Source: Hydractinia symbiolongicarpus
Lineage: Eukaryota; Cnidaria; Hydrozoa; Anthoathecata; Hydractiniidae
Length of the DNA stretch: 64,000 nt
Direction of reading: 5' to 3'
Assembly (NCBI RefSeq): GCF_029227915.1
Contig: NC_079881.1
Span: forward strand, 28,683,501 to 28,747,500
The translations under genes and the position numbers were made by a program. The stretch's first letter is position 1. Every line of letters begins with the position of its first letter. The notes beneath the pieces were generated by a model. The model worked only from the letters and a program-made list of their open reading frames with translations. It searched no databases and was not told the origin of the DNA. Positions 12,709 to 27,400 of the stretch are shown in pieces.

Positions 12709-15700
12709 CACCACTAAAACGCATGAGACTTGTAGTTTTCAAAAATGTTTTCATTTTTAATGAGACGCTTAATGAAAGAGGTATAATCGCCGGCAAACGA
12801 AAACCAGCGATTTCCCCTAAATCCCGGGCTTGGCCCGTGTAGTCGAATGTATACAAAAAAATTACCCTGTGAGTAAAATCATTTCCCGAACGATTTTTTA
12901 TATTATGTTTTCACCACTAAAACGCATGAGACTTGTAGTTTTCAGAAATGTTTTCATTTTTGATGAGACGCTTAATGAAAGAGGTATAATCGCCGGCAAA
13001 CGAAAACCAGCGATTTCCCCTAAATCCCGGGCTTGGCCCGTGTAGTCGAATGTATACAAAGAAATTACCCTGTGAGTAAAATCATTTCCCGAACGATTTT
13101 TTATATTATGTTTTCACCACTAAAACGCATGAGACTTGTAGTTTTCAGAAATGTTTTCATTTTTGATGAGACGCTTAATGAAAGTGGATTAATCGCCGGC
13201 AAACGAAAACCCGCGCCTTCCCGTAAACCCCGGGCTTGGCCCGTATAGTCGAAGGTATACAAAGAAAATACCCTGTGAGTAAACTCATTTCCCGAACGAT
13301 TTTTTATATTATGTTTTCGCCACTAAAACGCATGAGACTTGTAGTTTTCAAAAATGTTTTCATTTTTGATGGGACGCTGAATAAAAGAAGTTTAATCGCC
13401 GGCAAACGAAAATCCGCGATTTCCCGTAAATCCCGGACTCGGCCCGTATAGTCAAAAGTATACAAAGAAAGTACCCAGGGAGTAAACTCATTTTCCGAAC
13501 GATTTTTTAAATTATTTTTTCACCACTAAAACGCATGAGACTTGTAGTTTTCAAAAATGTTTTCATTTTTAATGAGACGCTTAATGAAAGAGGTATAATC
13601 GCCGGCAAACGAAAACCAGCGATTTCCCCTAAATCCCGGGCTTGGCCCGTGTAGTCGAATGTATACAAAAAAATTACCCTGTGAGTAAAATCATTTCCCG
13701 AACGATTTTTTATATTATGTTTTCACCACTAAAACGCATGAGACTTGTAGTTTTCAGAAATGTTTTCATTTTTGATGAGACGCTTAATGAAAGAGGTATA
13801 ATCGCCGGCAAACGAAAACCAGCGATTTCCCCTAAATCCCGGGCTTGGCCCGTGTAGTCGAATGTATACAAAGAAATTACCCTGTGAGTAAAATCATTTC
13901 CCGAACGATTTTTTATATTATGTTTTCACCACTAAAACGCATGAGACTTGTAGTTTTCAGAAATGTTTTCATTTTTGATGAGACGCTTGATGAAAGTGGA
14001 TTAATCGCCGGCAAACGAAAACCCGCGCCTTCCCGTAAATCCCGGGCTTGGCCCGTATAGTCGAAGGTATACAAAGAAAGTACCCTGTGAGTAAACTCAT
14101 TTCCCGAACGATTTTTTATATTATGTTTGCGCCACTAAAACGCATGAGACTTGTAGTTTTCAAAAATGTTTTCATTTTTGATGGGACGCTGAATAAAAGA
14201 AGTTTAATCGCCGGCAAACGAAAATCCGCGATTTCCCGTAAATCCCGGACTCGGCCCGTATAGTGAAAAGTATACAAAGAAAGTACCCAGGGAGTAAACT
14301 CATTTTCCGAACGATTTTTTAAATTATTTTTTCACCACTAAAACGCATGAGACTTGTAGTTTTCAAAAATGTTTTCATTTTTAATGAGACGCTTAATGAA
14401 AGAGGTATAATCGCCGGCAAACGAAAACCAGCGATTTCCCCTAAATCCCGGGCTTGGCCCGTGTAGTCGAATGTATACAAAGAAATTACCCTGTGAGTAA
14501 AATCATTTCCCGAACGATTTTTTATATTATGTTTTCACCACTAAAACGCATGAGACTTGTAGTTTTCAGTAATGTTTTCATTTTTGATGAGACGCTTAAT
14601 GAAAGTGGATTAATCGCCGGCAAATGAAAACCCGCGCCTTCCCGTAAATCCCGGGCTTGGCCCGTATAGTCAAAAGTATACAAAGAAAGTACCCAGGGAG
14701 TAAACTCTTTTCCCCAACGATTTTTTAAATTATGTTTTCACCACTAAAACGCATGAGACTTGTAGTTTTCAAAAATGTTTTCATTTTTAATGAGACGCTT
14801 AATGAAAGAGGTATAATCGCCGGCAAACGAAAACCAGCGATTTCCCCTAAATCCCGGGCTTGGCCCGTGTAGTCGAATGTATACAAAGAAATTACCCTGT
14901 GAGTAAAATCATTTCCCGAACGATTTTTTATATTATGTTTTCACCACTAAAACGCATGAGACTTGTAGTTTTTAGAAATGTTTTCATTTTTGATGAGACG
15001 CTTAATGAAAGAGGTTTAATCGCCGGCAAACGAAAACTCAAGATTTCCCGTAAATCCCCGGCTTGGCCCGTATAGTCGAAGGTATACAAAGAAAGTACCC
15101 TGTGAGTAAACTCATTTCCCGAACGATTTTTTATATTATGTTTTCACCACTAAAACGCATGAGACTTGTAGTTTTCAAAAATGTTTTCATTTTTGATGGG
15201 ACGCTGAATAAAAGAAGTTTAATCGCCGGCAAACGAAAATCCGCGATTTCCCGTAAACCCCGGACTCGGCCCGTATAGTCAAAAGTATACAAAAAAAGTA
15301 CCCAGGGAGTAAACTCATTTTCCGAACGATTTTTTAAATTATTTTTTCACCACTAAAACGCATGAGACTTGTAGTTTTCAAAAATGTTTTCATTTTTGAT
15401 GAGACGCTTAATGAAAGTGGTATAATCGCCGGCAAACGAAAACCAGCGATTTCCACTAAATCCCGGGCTTGGCCCGTGTAGTCGAATGTATACAAAGAAA
15501 GTACCCAGGGAGTAAACTCATTTCCCGAACGATTTTTTAATTTTTTTTTTCACCACTAAAGCCCATGAGACTTGTAGTTTTCAAAAATGTTTTCATTTTT
15601 GATGAGCGCTGAATAAAAGAAGTTTAATCGCCGTCAAACAAAAACCCGCAATTTTCGGTAAATCCCGGACTCGGCCCGTATAGTCAAAAGAATACAAAAA

Positions 15701-18149
15701 AGTACCCAGGGAGTAAACTCATTTCTTGAACGATTTTTTAAATTATTTTTTCACCACTAAAACGCATGAGACTTGTAGTTTTCAGAATTTCTTTCATTTT
15801 TGATGAGACGCTTAATGAAAGTGGTTTGATCGCCGGCAAACGAAAACCCGCCATTTCCCGTTAACCCCGGGCTTGGCCCGTATAGTCAAAAGTATACAAA
15901 GAAAGTACCCGGGGTGTAAACTCATTTCCCGAACGATTTTTTAAATTATTTTTTCACCACTAAAACGCATGAGACTTGTAGTTTTCAAAAATGTTTTCAT
16001 TTTTAATGAGACGCTTAATGAAAGAGGTATAATCGCCGGCAAACGAAAACCAGCGATTTCCCCTAAATCCCGGGCTTGGCCCGTGTAGTCGAATGTATAC
16101 AAAGAAATTACCCTGTGAGTAAAATCATTTCCCGAACGATTTTTTATATTATGTTTTCACCACTAAAACGCATGAGACTTGTAGTTTTCAGAAATGTTTT
16201 CATTTTGATGAGACGCTTAATGAAAGTGGATTAATCGCCGGCAAACGAAAACCCGCCATTTCCCGTAAACCCCGGGCTTGGCCCGTATAGTCAAAAGTAT
16301 ACAAAGAAAGTACCCGGGGTGTAAACTCATTTCCCGAACGATTTTTTAAATTATTTTTTCACCACTAAAACGCATGAGACTTGTAGTTTTCAAAAATGTT
16401 TTCATTTTTAATGAGACGCTTAATGAAAGAGGTATAATCGCCGGCAAACGAAAACCAGCGATTTCCCCTAAATCCCGGGCTTGGCCCGTGTAGTCGAATG
16501 TATACAAAGAAATTACCCTGTGAGTAAAATCATTTCCCGAACGATTTTTTATATTATGTTTTCACCACTAAAACGCATGAGACTTGTAGTTTTCAGAAAT
16601 GTTTTCATTTTGATGAGACGCTTAATGAAAGTGGATTAATCGCCGGCAAACGAAAACCCGCGCCTTCCCGTAAATCCCGGGCTTGGCCCGTATAGTCAAA
16701 AGTATACAAAGAAAGTACCCAGGGAGTAAACTCATTTCCCTAACGATTTTTTAAATTTTTTTTTCACCACTAAAACGCATGAGACTTGTAGTTTTTAAAA
16801 ATGTTTTCATTTTTGATGAGACGCTTAACGAAAGAGGTTTAATCGCCGGCAAACGAAAACCCAAGATTTCCCGTAAATCCCCGGCTTGGCCCGTATAGTC
16901 GAAGGTATACAAAGAAAGTACCCTGTGAGTAAACTCATTTCCCGAACGATTTTTTATATTATGTTTTCACCACTAAAACGCATGAGACTTGTAGTTTTCA
17001 GAAATGTTTTCATTTTGATGAGACGCTTAATGAAAGTGGATTAATCGCCGGCAAACGAAAACCCGCCATTTCCCGTAAACCCCGGGCTTGGCCCGTATAG
17101 TCAAAAGTATACAAAGAAAGTACCCGGGGTGTAAACTCATTTCCCGAACGATTTTTTAAATTATTTTTTCACCACTAAAACGCATGAGACTTGTAGTTTT
17201 CAAAAATGTTTTCATTTTTGATGAGACGCTTTATGAAAGAGGTATAATCGCCGGCAAACGAGAACCAGCGATTTCCACTAAATCCCGGGCTTGGCCCGTG
17301 TAGTCGAATATATACAAAGAAAGTACCCAGGGAGTAAACTCATTTTCCGAACGATTTTTTAAATTATTTTTTCACCACTAAAACGCATGAGACTTGTAGT
17401 TTTCAAAAATATTTTCATTTTTGATGAGACGCCTAATGAAAGAGGTATAATCGCCGGCAAACGAAAACCAGCGATTTCCCCTAAATCCCGGGCTTGGCCC
17501 GTGTAGTCGAATGTATACAAAGAAATTACCCTGTGAGTAAAATCATTTCCCGAACGATTTTTTATATTATGTTTTCACCACTAAAACGCATGAGCCTTGT
17601 AGTTTTCAGAAATGTTTTCATTTTTGATGAGACGCTTAATGAAAGTGGATTAATCGCCGGCAAACGAAAACCCGCGCCTTCCCGTAAATCCCGGGCTTGG
17701 CCCGTATAGTCAAAAGTATACAAAGAAAGTACCCAGGGAGTAAACTCATTTTCCGAACGATTTTTTAAATTATTTTTTCACCACTAAAACGCATGAGACT
17801 TGTAGTTTTCAAAAATGTTTTCATTTTTGATGAGACGCTTAATGAAAGAGGTATAATCGCCGGCAAACGAAAACCCGCGACTTCCCGTAAATCCCGGACT
17901 CGGCCCGTATAGTCAAAAGTATACAAAGAAAGTACCCAGGGAGTAAACTCATTTCCCGGACGATTTTTTAAATTATTTGTTCACCACTAAAACGCATGAG
18001 ACTTGTAGTTTTCAGAAATTTTTTCATTTTTGATGAGACGCTTAATGAAAGTGGTTTAATCGCCGGCAAACGAAAACCCGCGATTTCCCGTAAATCCCGG
18101 GCTTGGTCCGTATAGTCAAAAGTATACAAAGAAAGTACCCAGGGAGTAA

Positions 18150-21100
18150 ACTCATTTCCTGAACGATTTTTTATATTATTTTTTCACCACTAAAACGCAT
18201 GAGACTTGCAGTTTTCAAAAATGTTTTCATTTTTGATGAGACGCTTAATGAAAGATTTTTAATCGCCGGCAAACGAAAACCAGTGATTTCCCCTAAATCC
18301 CGGGCTTGACCCGTGTAGTCGAATGTATACAAAGAAAGTACCCAGGGAGTAAACTCATTTCCCGAACGATTTTTTAAATTTTTTTTTCACCACTAAAACG
18401 CATGAGACTTGTAGTTTTTAAAAATGTTTTCATTTTTGATGGGACGCTGAATAAAAGAAGTTTAATCGCCGGGAAACGAAAACCCGCGATTTCCCGTAAA
18501 CCCCGGACTCGGCCCGTATAGTCAAAAGTATACAAAAAAAGTACCCAGGGAGTAAACTCATTTTCCGAACGATTTTTTAAATTATTTTTTCACCACTAAA
18601 ACGCATGAGACTTGTAGTTTTCAAAAATGTTTTCATTTTTGATGGGACGCTGTATAAAAGAAGTTTAATCGCCGGCAAACGAAAACCCGCGATTTCCCGT
18701 AAACCCCGGACTCGGCCCGTATAGTCAAAAGTATACAAAAAAAGTACCCAGGGAGTAAACTCATTTAAGGAACGATTTTTTAAATTATTTTTTCACCACT
18801 AAAACGCATGAGACTTGTAGTCTTCAAACTTGTTTTCATTTTTGATGAGACGCTTAATAAAAGTGGTTTGATCGCCGGCAAACGAAAACCCGCCATTTCC
18901 CGTAAACCCCGGGCTTGGCCCGTATAGTCAAAAGTATACAAAGAAAGTACCCGGGGTGTAAACTCATTTCCCGAACGATTTTTTAAATTATTATTTCACA
19001 ACTAAAGCCCATGAGACTTGTAGTTTTTAAAAATGTTTTCATTTTTGATGAGACGCTGAATAAAAGAAGTTTAATCGCCGGCAAACGAAAACCCGCGACT
19101 TCCCGTAAATCCCGGACTCGGCCCGTATAGTCAAAAGTATACAAAGAAAGTACCCAGGGAGTAAACTCATTTCCTGAACGATTTTTTATATTATTTTTTC
19201 ACCACTAAAACGCATGAGACTTGTAGTTTTCAAAAATGTTTTCATTTTTGATGGGACGCTGAATAAAAGAAGTTTAATCGCCGCCAAACGAAAACCCGCG
19301 ATTTCCCGTAAATCCCAGACTCGGCCCGTATAGTCAAAAGTATACAAAGAAAGTACCCAGGGAGTAAACTCATTTTCCGAACGATTTTTTAAATTATTTT
19401 TTCACCACTAAAACGCATGAGACTTGCAGTTTTCAAAAATGTTTTTATTTTTGATGAGACGTTTAATGAAAGATTTTTAATCGCCGGCAAACGAAAACCA
19501 GTGATTTCCCCTAAATCCCGGGCTTGACCCGTGTAGTCGAATGTATACAAAGAAAGTACCCAGGGAGTAAACTCATTTCCCGAACGATTTTTTAAATTTT
19601 TTTTTCACCACTAAAACGCATGAGACTTGTAGTTTTTAAAAATGTTTTCATTTTTGATGGGACGCTGAATAAAAGAAGTTTAATCGCCGGCAAACGAAAA
19701 CCCGCGATTTCCCGTAAACCCCAGACTCGGCCCGTATAGTCAAAAGTATACAAAAAAAGTACCCAGGGAGTAAACTCATTTTCCGAACGATTTTTTAAAT
19801 TATTTTTTCACCACTAAAACGCATGAGACTTGTAGTTTTCAAAAATGTTTTCATTTTTGATGAGACGCTTAATGAAAGTGGTTTAATCGCCGGCAAACGA
19901 AAACCCGCGATTTCCCGTAAATCCCGGGCTTGGTCCGTATAGTCAAAAGTATACAAAGAAAGTACCCAGGGAGTAAACTCATTTCCTGAACGATTTTTTA
20001 TATTATTTTTTCACCACTAAAACGCATGAGACTTGCAGTTTTCAAAAATGTTTTCATTTTTGATGAGACGCTTAATGAAAGATTTTTAATCGCCGGCAAA
20101 CGAAAACCAGTGATTTCCCCTAAATCCCGGGCTTGACCCGTGTAGTCGAATGTATACAAAGAAAGTACCCAGGGAGTAAACTCATTTCCCGAACGATTTT
20201 TTAAATTTTTTTTTCACCACTAAAACGCATGAGACTTGTAGTTTTTAAAAATGTTTTCATTTTTGATGGGACACTGAATAAAAGAAGTTTAATCGCCGGC
20301 AAACGAAAACCCGCGATTTCCCGTAAACCCCGGACTCGGCCCGTATAGTCAAAAGTATACAAAAAAAGTACCCAGGGAGTAAACTCATTTTCCGAACGAT
20401 TTTTTAAATTATTTTTTCACCACTAAAACGCATGAGACTTGTAGTTTTCAAAAATGTTTTCATTTTTGATGGGACGCTGTATAAAAGAAGTTTAATCGCC
20501 GGCAAACGAAAACCCGCGATTTCCCGTAAACCCCGGACTCGGCCCGTATAGTCAAAAGTATACAAAAAAAGTACCCAGGGAGTAAACTCATTTAAGGAAC
20601 GATTTTTTAAATTATTTTTTCACCACTAAAACGCATGAGACTTGTAGTCTTCAAACTTGTTTTCATTTTTGATGAGACGCTTAATAAAAGTGGTTTGATC
20701 GCCGGCAAACGAAAACCCGCCATTTCCCGTAAACCCCGGGCTTGGTCCGTATAGTCAAAAGTATACAAAGAAAGTACCCGGGGTGTAAACTCATTTCCCG
20801 AACGATTTTTTAAATTATTATTTCACAACTAAAGCCCATGAGACTTGTAGTTTTTAAAAATGTTTTCATTTTTGATGAGACGCTGAATAAAAGAAGTTTA
20901 ATCGCCGGCAAACGAAAACCCGCGACTTCCCGTAAATCCCGGACTCGGCCCGTATAGTCAAAAGTATACAAAGAAAGTACCCAGGGAGTAAACTCATTTC
21001 CTGAACGATTTTTTATATTATTTTTTCACCACTAAAACGCATGAGACTTGTAGTTTTCAAAAATGTTTTCATTTTTGATGGGACGCTGAATAAAAGAAGT

Positions 21101-21780
21101 TTAATCGCCGCCAAACGAAAACCCGCGATTTCCCGTAAATCCCAGACTCGGCCCGTATAGTCAAAAGTATACAAAGAAAGTACCCAGGGAGTAAACTCAT
21201 TTTCCGAACGATTTTTTAAATTATTTTTTCACCACTAAAACGCATGAGACTTGCAGTTTTCAAAAATGTTTTTATTTTTGATGAGACGCTTAATGAAAGA
21301 TTTTTAATCGCCGGCAAACGAAAACCAGTGATTTCCCCTAAATCCCGGGCTTGACCCGTGTAGTCGAATGTATACAAAGAAAGTACCCAGGGAGTAAACT
21401 CATTTCCCGAACGATTTTTTAAATTTTTTTTCACCACTAAAACGCATGAGACTTGTAGTTTTTAAAAATGTTTTCATTTTTGATGGGACGCTGAATAAAA
21501 GAAGTTTAATCGCCGGCAAACGAAAACCCGCGATTTCCCGTAAACCCCAGACTCGGCCCGTATAGTCAAAAGTATACAAAAAAAGTACCCAGGGAGTAAA
21601 CTCATTTTCCGAACGATTTTTTTAATTATTTTTTCACCACTAAAACGCATGAGACTTGTAGTTTTCAAAAATGTTTTCATTTTTGATGGGACGCTGAATA
21701 AAAGAAGTTTAATCGCCGGCAAACGAAAACCCGCGATTTCCCGTAAACCCCGGACTCGGCCCGTATAGTCAAAAGTATAC
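18150..21780. repeat. 9-mer higher-order repeat, 1827 bp
   Basis: The rare marker GAAAGATTTTTAATCGCC occurs near 18250, 19468, 20077 and 21295, with spacings of 1218, 609 and 1218. The pattern therefore repeats every 1827 bp (9 x 203). A second marker, TCATTTAAGGAACG, occurs near 18761, 20588 and 21805, giving 1827 and 1217. Confidence 0.82.
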
Positions 21781-22749
21781 AAAAAAAGTACCCAGGGAGT
21801 AAACTCATTTAAGGAACGATTTTTTAAATTATTTTTTCACCACTAAAACGCATGAGACTTGTAGTCTTCAAAATTGTTTTCATTTTTGATGAGACGCTGA
21901 ATAAAAGAAGTTTAATCGACGGCAAAGGAAAACCTGCGATTTCCCGTAAATCCCCGGACTCGGCCTGTAAAATCAAAAGTATACAAAGAGAGTACCCAGG
22001 GTGTAAACTCATTTCCTGAACGATTTTTTATATTATTTTTTCACCACTAAAACGCATGAGACTTGTAGTTTTCAAAAATGTTTTCATTTTTGCTGAGACG
22101 CTGAATAAAAGAAGTTTAATCGCCGGCAAACGAAAACCAGCGATTTCCCTTAAATCCCGGGCTTGACCCGTGTAGTCGAATGTATACAAAGAAAGTACCC
22201 AGGAAGTAAACTCATTTTCCGAACGATTTTTTAAATTATTTTTTCACCACTAAAACGCATGAGACTTGTAGTTTTCAGAAATATTTTCATTTTTGATGAG
22301 ACGCTTAATGAAAGTGGTTTAATCGCCGGCAAACGAAAACCCGCGATTTCCCGTAAATCCCGGGCTTGGCCCGTATAGTCGAATGTATACAAAGAAAGTA
22401 TCCTGTGAGTAAACTCATTTCCAAAACGATTTTTCAAATTATCTTTTCACCACTAAAACGCACGAGACTTGTAGTTTTCAAAAATGTTTGTATTTTTGAT
22501 GACACACTGAATAAAAGAAGTTTAATCGCCGACAAACGAAAACCCGCCATTTCCCGTAAATCTCGGGCTTGGCCCCTATAGTCAAAAGTATACAAAGAAA
22601 GTACCCAGGGAGTAAACTCATTTCCCGAACGATTTTTTATATTTTTTTTTCACCACTAAATCGCATGAGACTTGTAGTTTTCAAAAACGTTTTCATTTTT
22701 GATGGGACGCTGAATAAAAGAAGTTTAATCGCCGGCAAACGAAAACCCG

Positions 22750-24190
22750 GACTCGGCCCGTATAGTCAAAAGTATACAAAAAAGTACCCAGGGAGTAAAC
22801 TCATTTTCCGAACGATTTTTTAAATTATTTTTTCACCACTAAAACGCATGAGACTTGTAGTTTTCAAAAATGTTTTCATTTTTGATGAGACGCCTAATGA
22901 AAGAGGTTTAATCGCCGGCAAACGAAAACCAGCGATTTCCCCTAAATCCCGGGCTTGGCCCGTGTAGTCGAATGTATACAGAGAAAGTACCCAGGGAGTG
23001 AACTCATTTCCCGAACGATTTTTCATATTTTTTTTTCACCACTAAATCGCATAAGACTTGTAGTTTTCAAAAATGTTTTTATTTTTGATGAGACCCTGAA
23101 TAAAAGAAGTTTAATCGCCGACAAACGAAAACCCGCGATTTCCCGTAAATCCCGGGCTTGGCCCCTATAGTCAAAAGTATACAAAGAAAGTACCTAGGGA
23201 GTAAACTCATTTCCCGAACGATTTTTTATATTATTTTTTCACCACTAAATCGCATGAGACTTGTAGTTTTCAAAAATGTTTTCATTTTTGATGGGACGCT
23301 GAATAAAAGAAGTTTAATCGCCGGCAAACGAAAACCCGCGATTTCCCGTAAATCCCGGACTCGGCCCGTATAGTCAAAAGTATACAAAGAAAGTACCCAG
23401 GGAGTAAACTCATTTTCCGAACGATTTTTTAAATTATCTTTTCACCACTAAATTGCATGAGACTTGTAGTTTTCAAAAACGTTTTCATTTTTGATGGGAC
23501 GCTGAATAAAAGAAGTTTAATCGCCGGCAAACGAAAACCCGCGATTTCCCGTAAATCCCGGACTCGGCCCGTATAGTCAAAAGTATACAAAAAAGTACCC
23601 AGGGAGTAAACTCATTTTCCGAACGATTTTTTAAATTATTTTTTCACCACTAAAACGCATGAGACTTGTAGTTTTCAAAAATGTTTTCATTTTTGATGAG
23701 ACGCCTAATGAAAGAGGTTTAATCGCCGGCAAACGAAAACCAGCGATTTCCCCTAAATGCCGGGCTTGGCCCGTGTAGTCGAATGTATACAGAGAAAGTA
23801 CCCAGGGAGTGAACTCATTTCCCGAACGATTTTTCATATTTTTTTTTCACCACTAAATCGCATGAGACTTGTAGTTTTCAAAAATGTTTTTATTTTTGAT
23901 GAGACCCTGAATAAAAGAAGTTTAATCGCCGACAAACGAAAACCCGCGATTTCCCGTAAATCCCGGGCTTGGCCCCTATAGTCAAAAGTATACAAAGAAA
24001 ATACAAAGGGAGTAAACTCATTTCCCGAACGATTTTTTATATTATTTTTTCACCACTAAATCGCATGAGACTTGTAGTTTTCAAAAATGTTTTCATTTTT
24101 GATGGGACGCTGAATAAAAGAAGTTTAATCGCCGGCAAACGAAAACCCGCCATTTCCCGTAAATCCCGGACTCGGCCCGTATAGTCAAAA
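22750..24190. repeat. transitional HOR, 811 bp, CTAAATCGCAT monomers
   Basis: Two copies with an offset of 811 bp share CACTAAATCGCAT, GAGACCCTGAATAAAAG, GCCGACAAACG and TTGGCCCCTATAG. These variants are rare on the left side and mark the change from the X/Y-rich left domain to the Z-containing right domain. The first copy follows a monomer with a 19-bp internal deletion near 22749. Confidence 0.75.
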
Positions 24191-24439
24191 GTATACAAAG
24201 AAAGTACCCAGGGAGTAAACTCATTTTCCGAACGATTTTTTAAATTATTTTTTCACCACTAAAACGCATGAGACTTGTAGTTTTCAAAAATGTTTTCATT
24301 TTTGATGAGACGCTTAATGAAAGAGGTTTAATCGCCGGCAAACGAAAACCAGCGTTTCCCCTAAATCTCGGGCTTGGCCCGTGTAGTCGAATGTATACAA
24401 AGAAAGTACCCAGGGAGTAAACTCATTTCCCGAACAATT

Positions 24440-27400
24440 TTTTAAATTTTTTTTTCACCACTAAATCGCATGAGACTTGTAGTTTTCAAAAATGTTTTCA
24501 TTTTTGATGGGACGCTGAATAAAAGAAGTTTAATCGCCGGCAAACGAAAACCCGCGATTTCCCGCAAATCCCGGACTCGGCCCGTATAGTCAAAAGTATA
24601 CAAAGAAAGTACCCAGGGAGTAAACTCATTTCCCGAACGATTTTTTATATTATTTTTTCACCACTAAATCGCATGAGACTTGTAATTTTCAAAAATGTTT
24701 TCATTTTTGATGGGACGCTGAATAAAAGAAGTTTAATCGCCGGCAAACGAAAACCCGCGATTTCCCGAAAATCCCGGACTCGGCCCGTATAGTCAAAAGT
24801 ATACAAAGAAAGTACCCAGGGAGTAAACTCATTTTCCGAAGAATTTTTTAAATTATTTTTTCGCCACTAAAACGCATGAGACTTGTAGTTTTTAAAAATG
24901 TTTTCATTTTTGATAAGACGCTGAATAAAAGAGGTTTAATTGCCGGCAAACGAAAACCCGCCATTTCCCGTAAATCCCGGACTCGGCCCGTATAATCAAA
25001 AGTATACAAAGAAAGTACCCATGGAGTAAACTCATTTCCCGAACGATTTTTTAAATTATTTTTTCACCACTAAAACGCATGAGACTTGTAGTTTTCAAAA
25101 ATGTTTTCATTTTTGATAAGATGCTGAATAAAAGAAGTTTAATCGCCGGCAAACGAAAACCCGCCATTTCCTGTAAACCCCGGACCCGGCCCGTATAATC
25201 AAAAGTATACAAAGAAAGTACCCATGGAGTAAACTCATTTCCCGAACGATTTTTTAAATTGTTATTTCACCACTAAAGCCCATGAGACTTGTAGTTTTCA
25301 GAAATGTTTTCATTTTTGATGAGACGTTTAATAAAAGTGGTTTAATCGCCGGCAAACGAAAACCCGTGATTTCCCGTAAATCCTGGGCTTGGCCCGTATA
25401 GTCGAATGTATACAAAGAAAGTACCCTGTGAGTAAACTCATTTCCAAAACGATTTTTTAAATTATCTTTTCACCACTATAACGCATGAGACTTGTAGTTT
25501 TTAAAAATGTTTTCATTTTTGATGAGACACTTAATAAAAGAAGTTTAATCGCCGGCAAACGAAAACCCGCCATTTCTCGTAAATCCCGGACTCAGCCCGT
25601 ATAGTCAAAAGTATACAAAGAAAGTACCCCGGGAGTAAACTCATTTCCCGAACGATTTTTTAAATTATCTTTTCACCACTAAAACGCATGAGACTTGCAG
25701 TTTTCAAAAATGTTTTCATTTTTGATAAGAGGCTGAATAAAAGAAGTTTAATCGCCGGCAAACGACCGCCATTTCCCGTAAACCCCGGACTCGGCCCGTA
25801 TAATCAAAAGTATACAAAGAAATTACCCAGGGAGTAAACTCATTTCCCGAACGATTTTTTAAATTTTTTTTTCACCACTAAAACGCATGAGACTTGTAGT
25901 TTTCAGAAATGTTTTCATTTTTGATGAGACGCTGAATAAAAGAAGTTTAATCGCCGGCAAACGAAAACCCGCCACTTCCCGTAAATCCCGGGCTTGGCCC
26001 GTGTAGTCGAATGTATACAAAGAAAGTACCCTGTGAGTAAACTCATTTCCAAAACGATTTTTTAAATTATCTTTTCACCACTAAAACGCATGAGACTTGT
26101 AGTTTTTAAAAATGTTTTCATTTTTGATGAGACACTTAATAAAAGAAGTTTAATCGCCGGCAAACGAAAACCCGCCATTTCTCGTAAATCCCGGACTCAG
26201 CCCGTTTAGTCAAAAGTATACAAAGAAAGTACCCCGGGAGTAAACTCATTTCCCGAACGATTTTTTAAATTATCTTTTCACCACTAAAACGCATGAGACT
26301 TGCAGTTTTCAAAAATGTTTTCATTTTTGATAAGAGGCTGAATAAAAGAGGTTTAATCGCCGGCAAACAAAAACCCGCCATTTCCCGTAAATCCCGGCTT
26401 GGCCCGTATAGTCGAATGTATACAAAGAAAGTACCCTGTGAGTAAACTCATTTCCAGAACGATTTTTTAAATTATTTTTTCACCACTATAACGCATAAGA
26501 CTTGTAGTTTTCAAAAATGATTTCATTTTTGATGAGACGCTGAATAAAAGAAGTTTAATCGCCGGCAAACGAAAACCCGCCACTTCCCGTAAATCCCGGG
26601 CTTGGCCCGTGTAGTCGAATGTATACAAAGAAAGTATCCAGGGAGTAAGCTCATTTCCCGAGGGATTTTTTAAATTTTTTTTTCACCACTAAAACGCATG
26701 AAACTTGTAGTTTTCAGAAATGTTTTCATTTTTGATGAGACGCCTAATAAAAGAAGTTTAATTGCCGGCAAACGAAAACCTGCGATTTCCCGTAAATCCC
26801 AGACTCGGCCCGTATAGTCAAAAGTATACAAAGAAAGTACCCTGTGAGTAAACTCATTTCCAAAACGATTTTTTAAATTATCTTTTCACCACTAAAACGC
26901 ATGAGACTTGTAGTTTTTAAAAATGTTTTCATTTTTGATGAGACACTGAATAAAAGAAGTTTAATCGGCGGCAAACGAAAACCCGCCATTTCCTGTAAAT
27001 CCCGGACTCAGCCCGTATAGTCAAAAGTATACAAAGAAAGTACCCCGGGAGTAAACTCATTTCCCGAACGATTTTTTAAATTATCTTTTCACCACTAAAA
27101 CGCATGAGACTTGCAGTTTTCAAAAATGTTTTCATTTTTGATGAGACACTGAATAAAAGAAGTTTAATCGCCGGCAAACGAAAACCCGCCATTTCCCGTA
27201 AACCCCGGCTTGGCCCGTATAGTCGAATGTATACAAAGAAAGTACCCTGTGAGTAAACTCATTTCCAGAACGATTTTTTAAATTATTTTTTCACCACTAT
27301 AACGCATAAGACTTGTAGTTTTCAAAAATGATTTCATTTTTGATGAGACGCTGAATAAAAGAAGTTTAATCGCCGGCAAACGAAAACCCGCGATTTCCCG

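Larger units (their letters stand above)
11409..14656. repeat. 4-mer higher-order repeat, 812 bp, four copies
   Basis: Four consecutive copies start near 11409, 12221, 13033 and 13845, each exactly 812 bp (4 x 203). Shared markers are the TTTTCGCCAC variant, ATTTTTAATGAGACG and CGCGCCTTCCCG. A related single copy lies at 9380-10191, 2029 bp upstream. Copies 2 and 3 share extra variants (GAAAATACCC near 12450 and 13264), which suggests that they separated most recently. Confidence 0.88.

Noticed and set aside
862-24184. Series of 71- to 84-codon open frames on the plus strand across left-domain monomers
   Set aside because: They begin at TTG rather than ATG, overlap the next one, change frame each monomer because 203 is not divisible by 3, and appear or vanish with single variants such as TATATTATG against TAAATTAT. 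No codon bias or known domain is seen.
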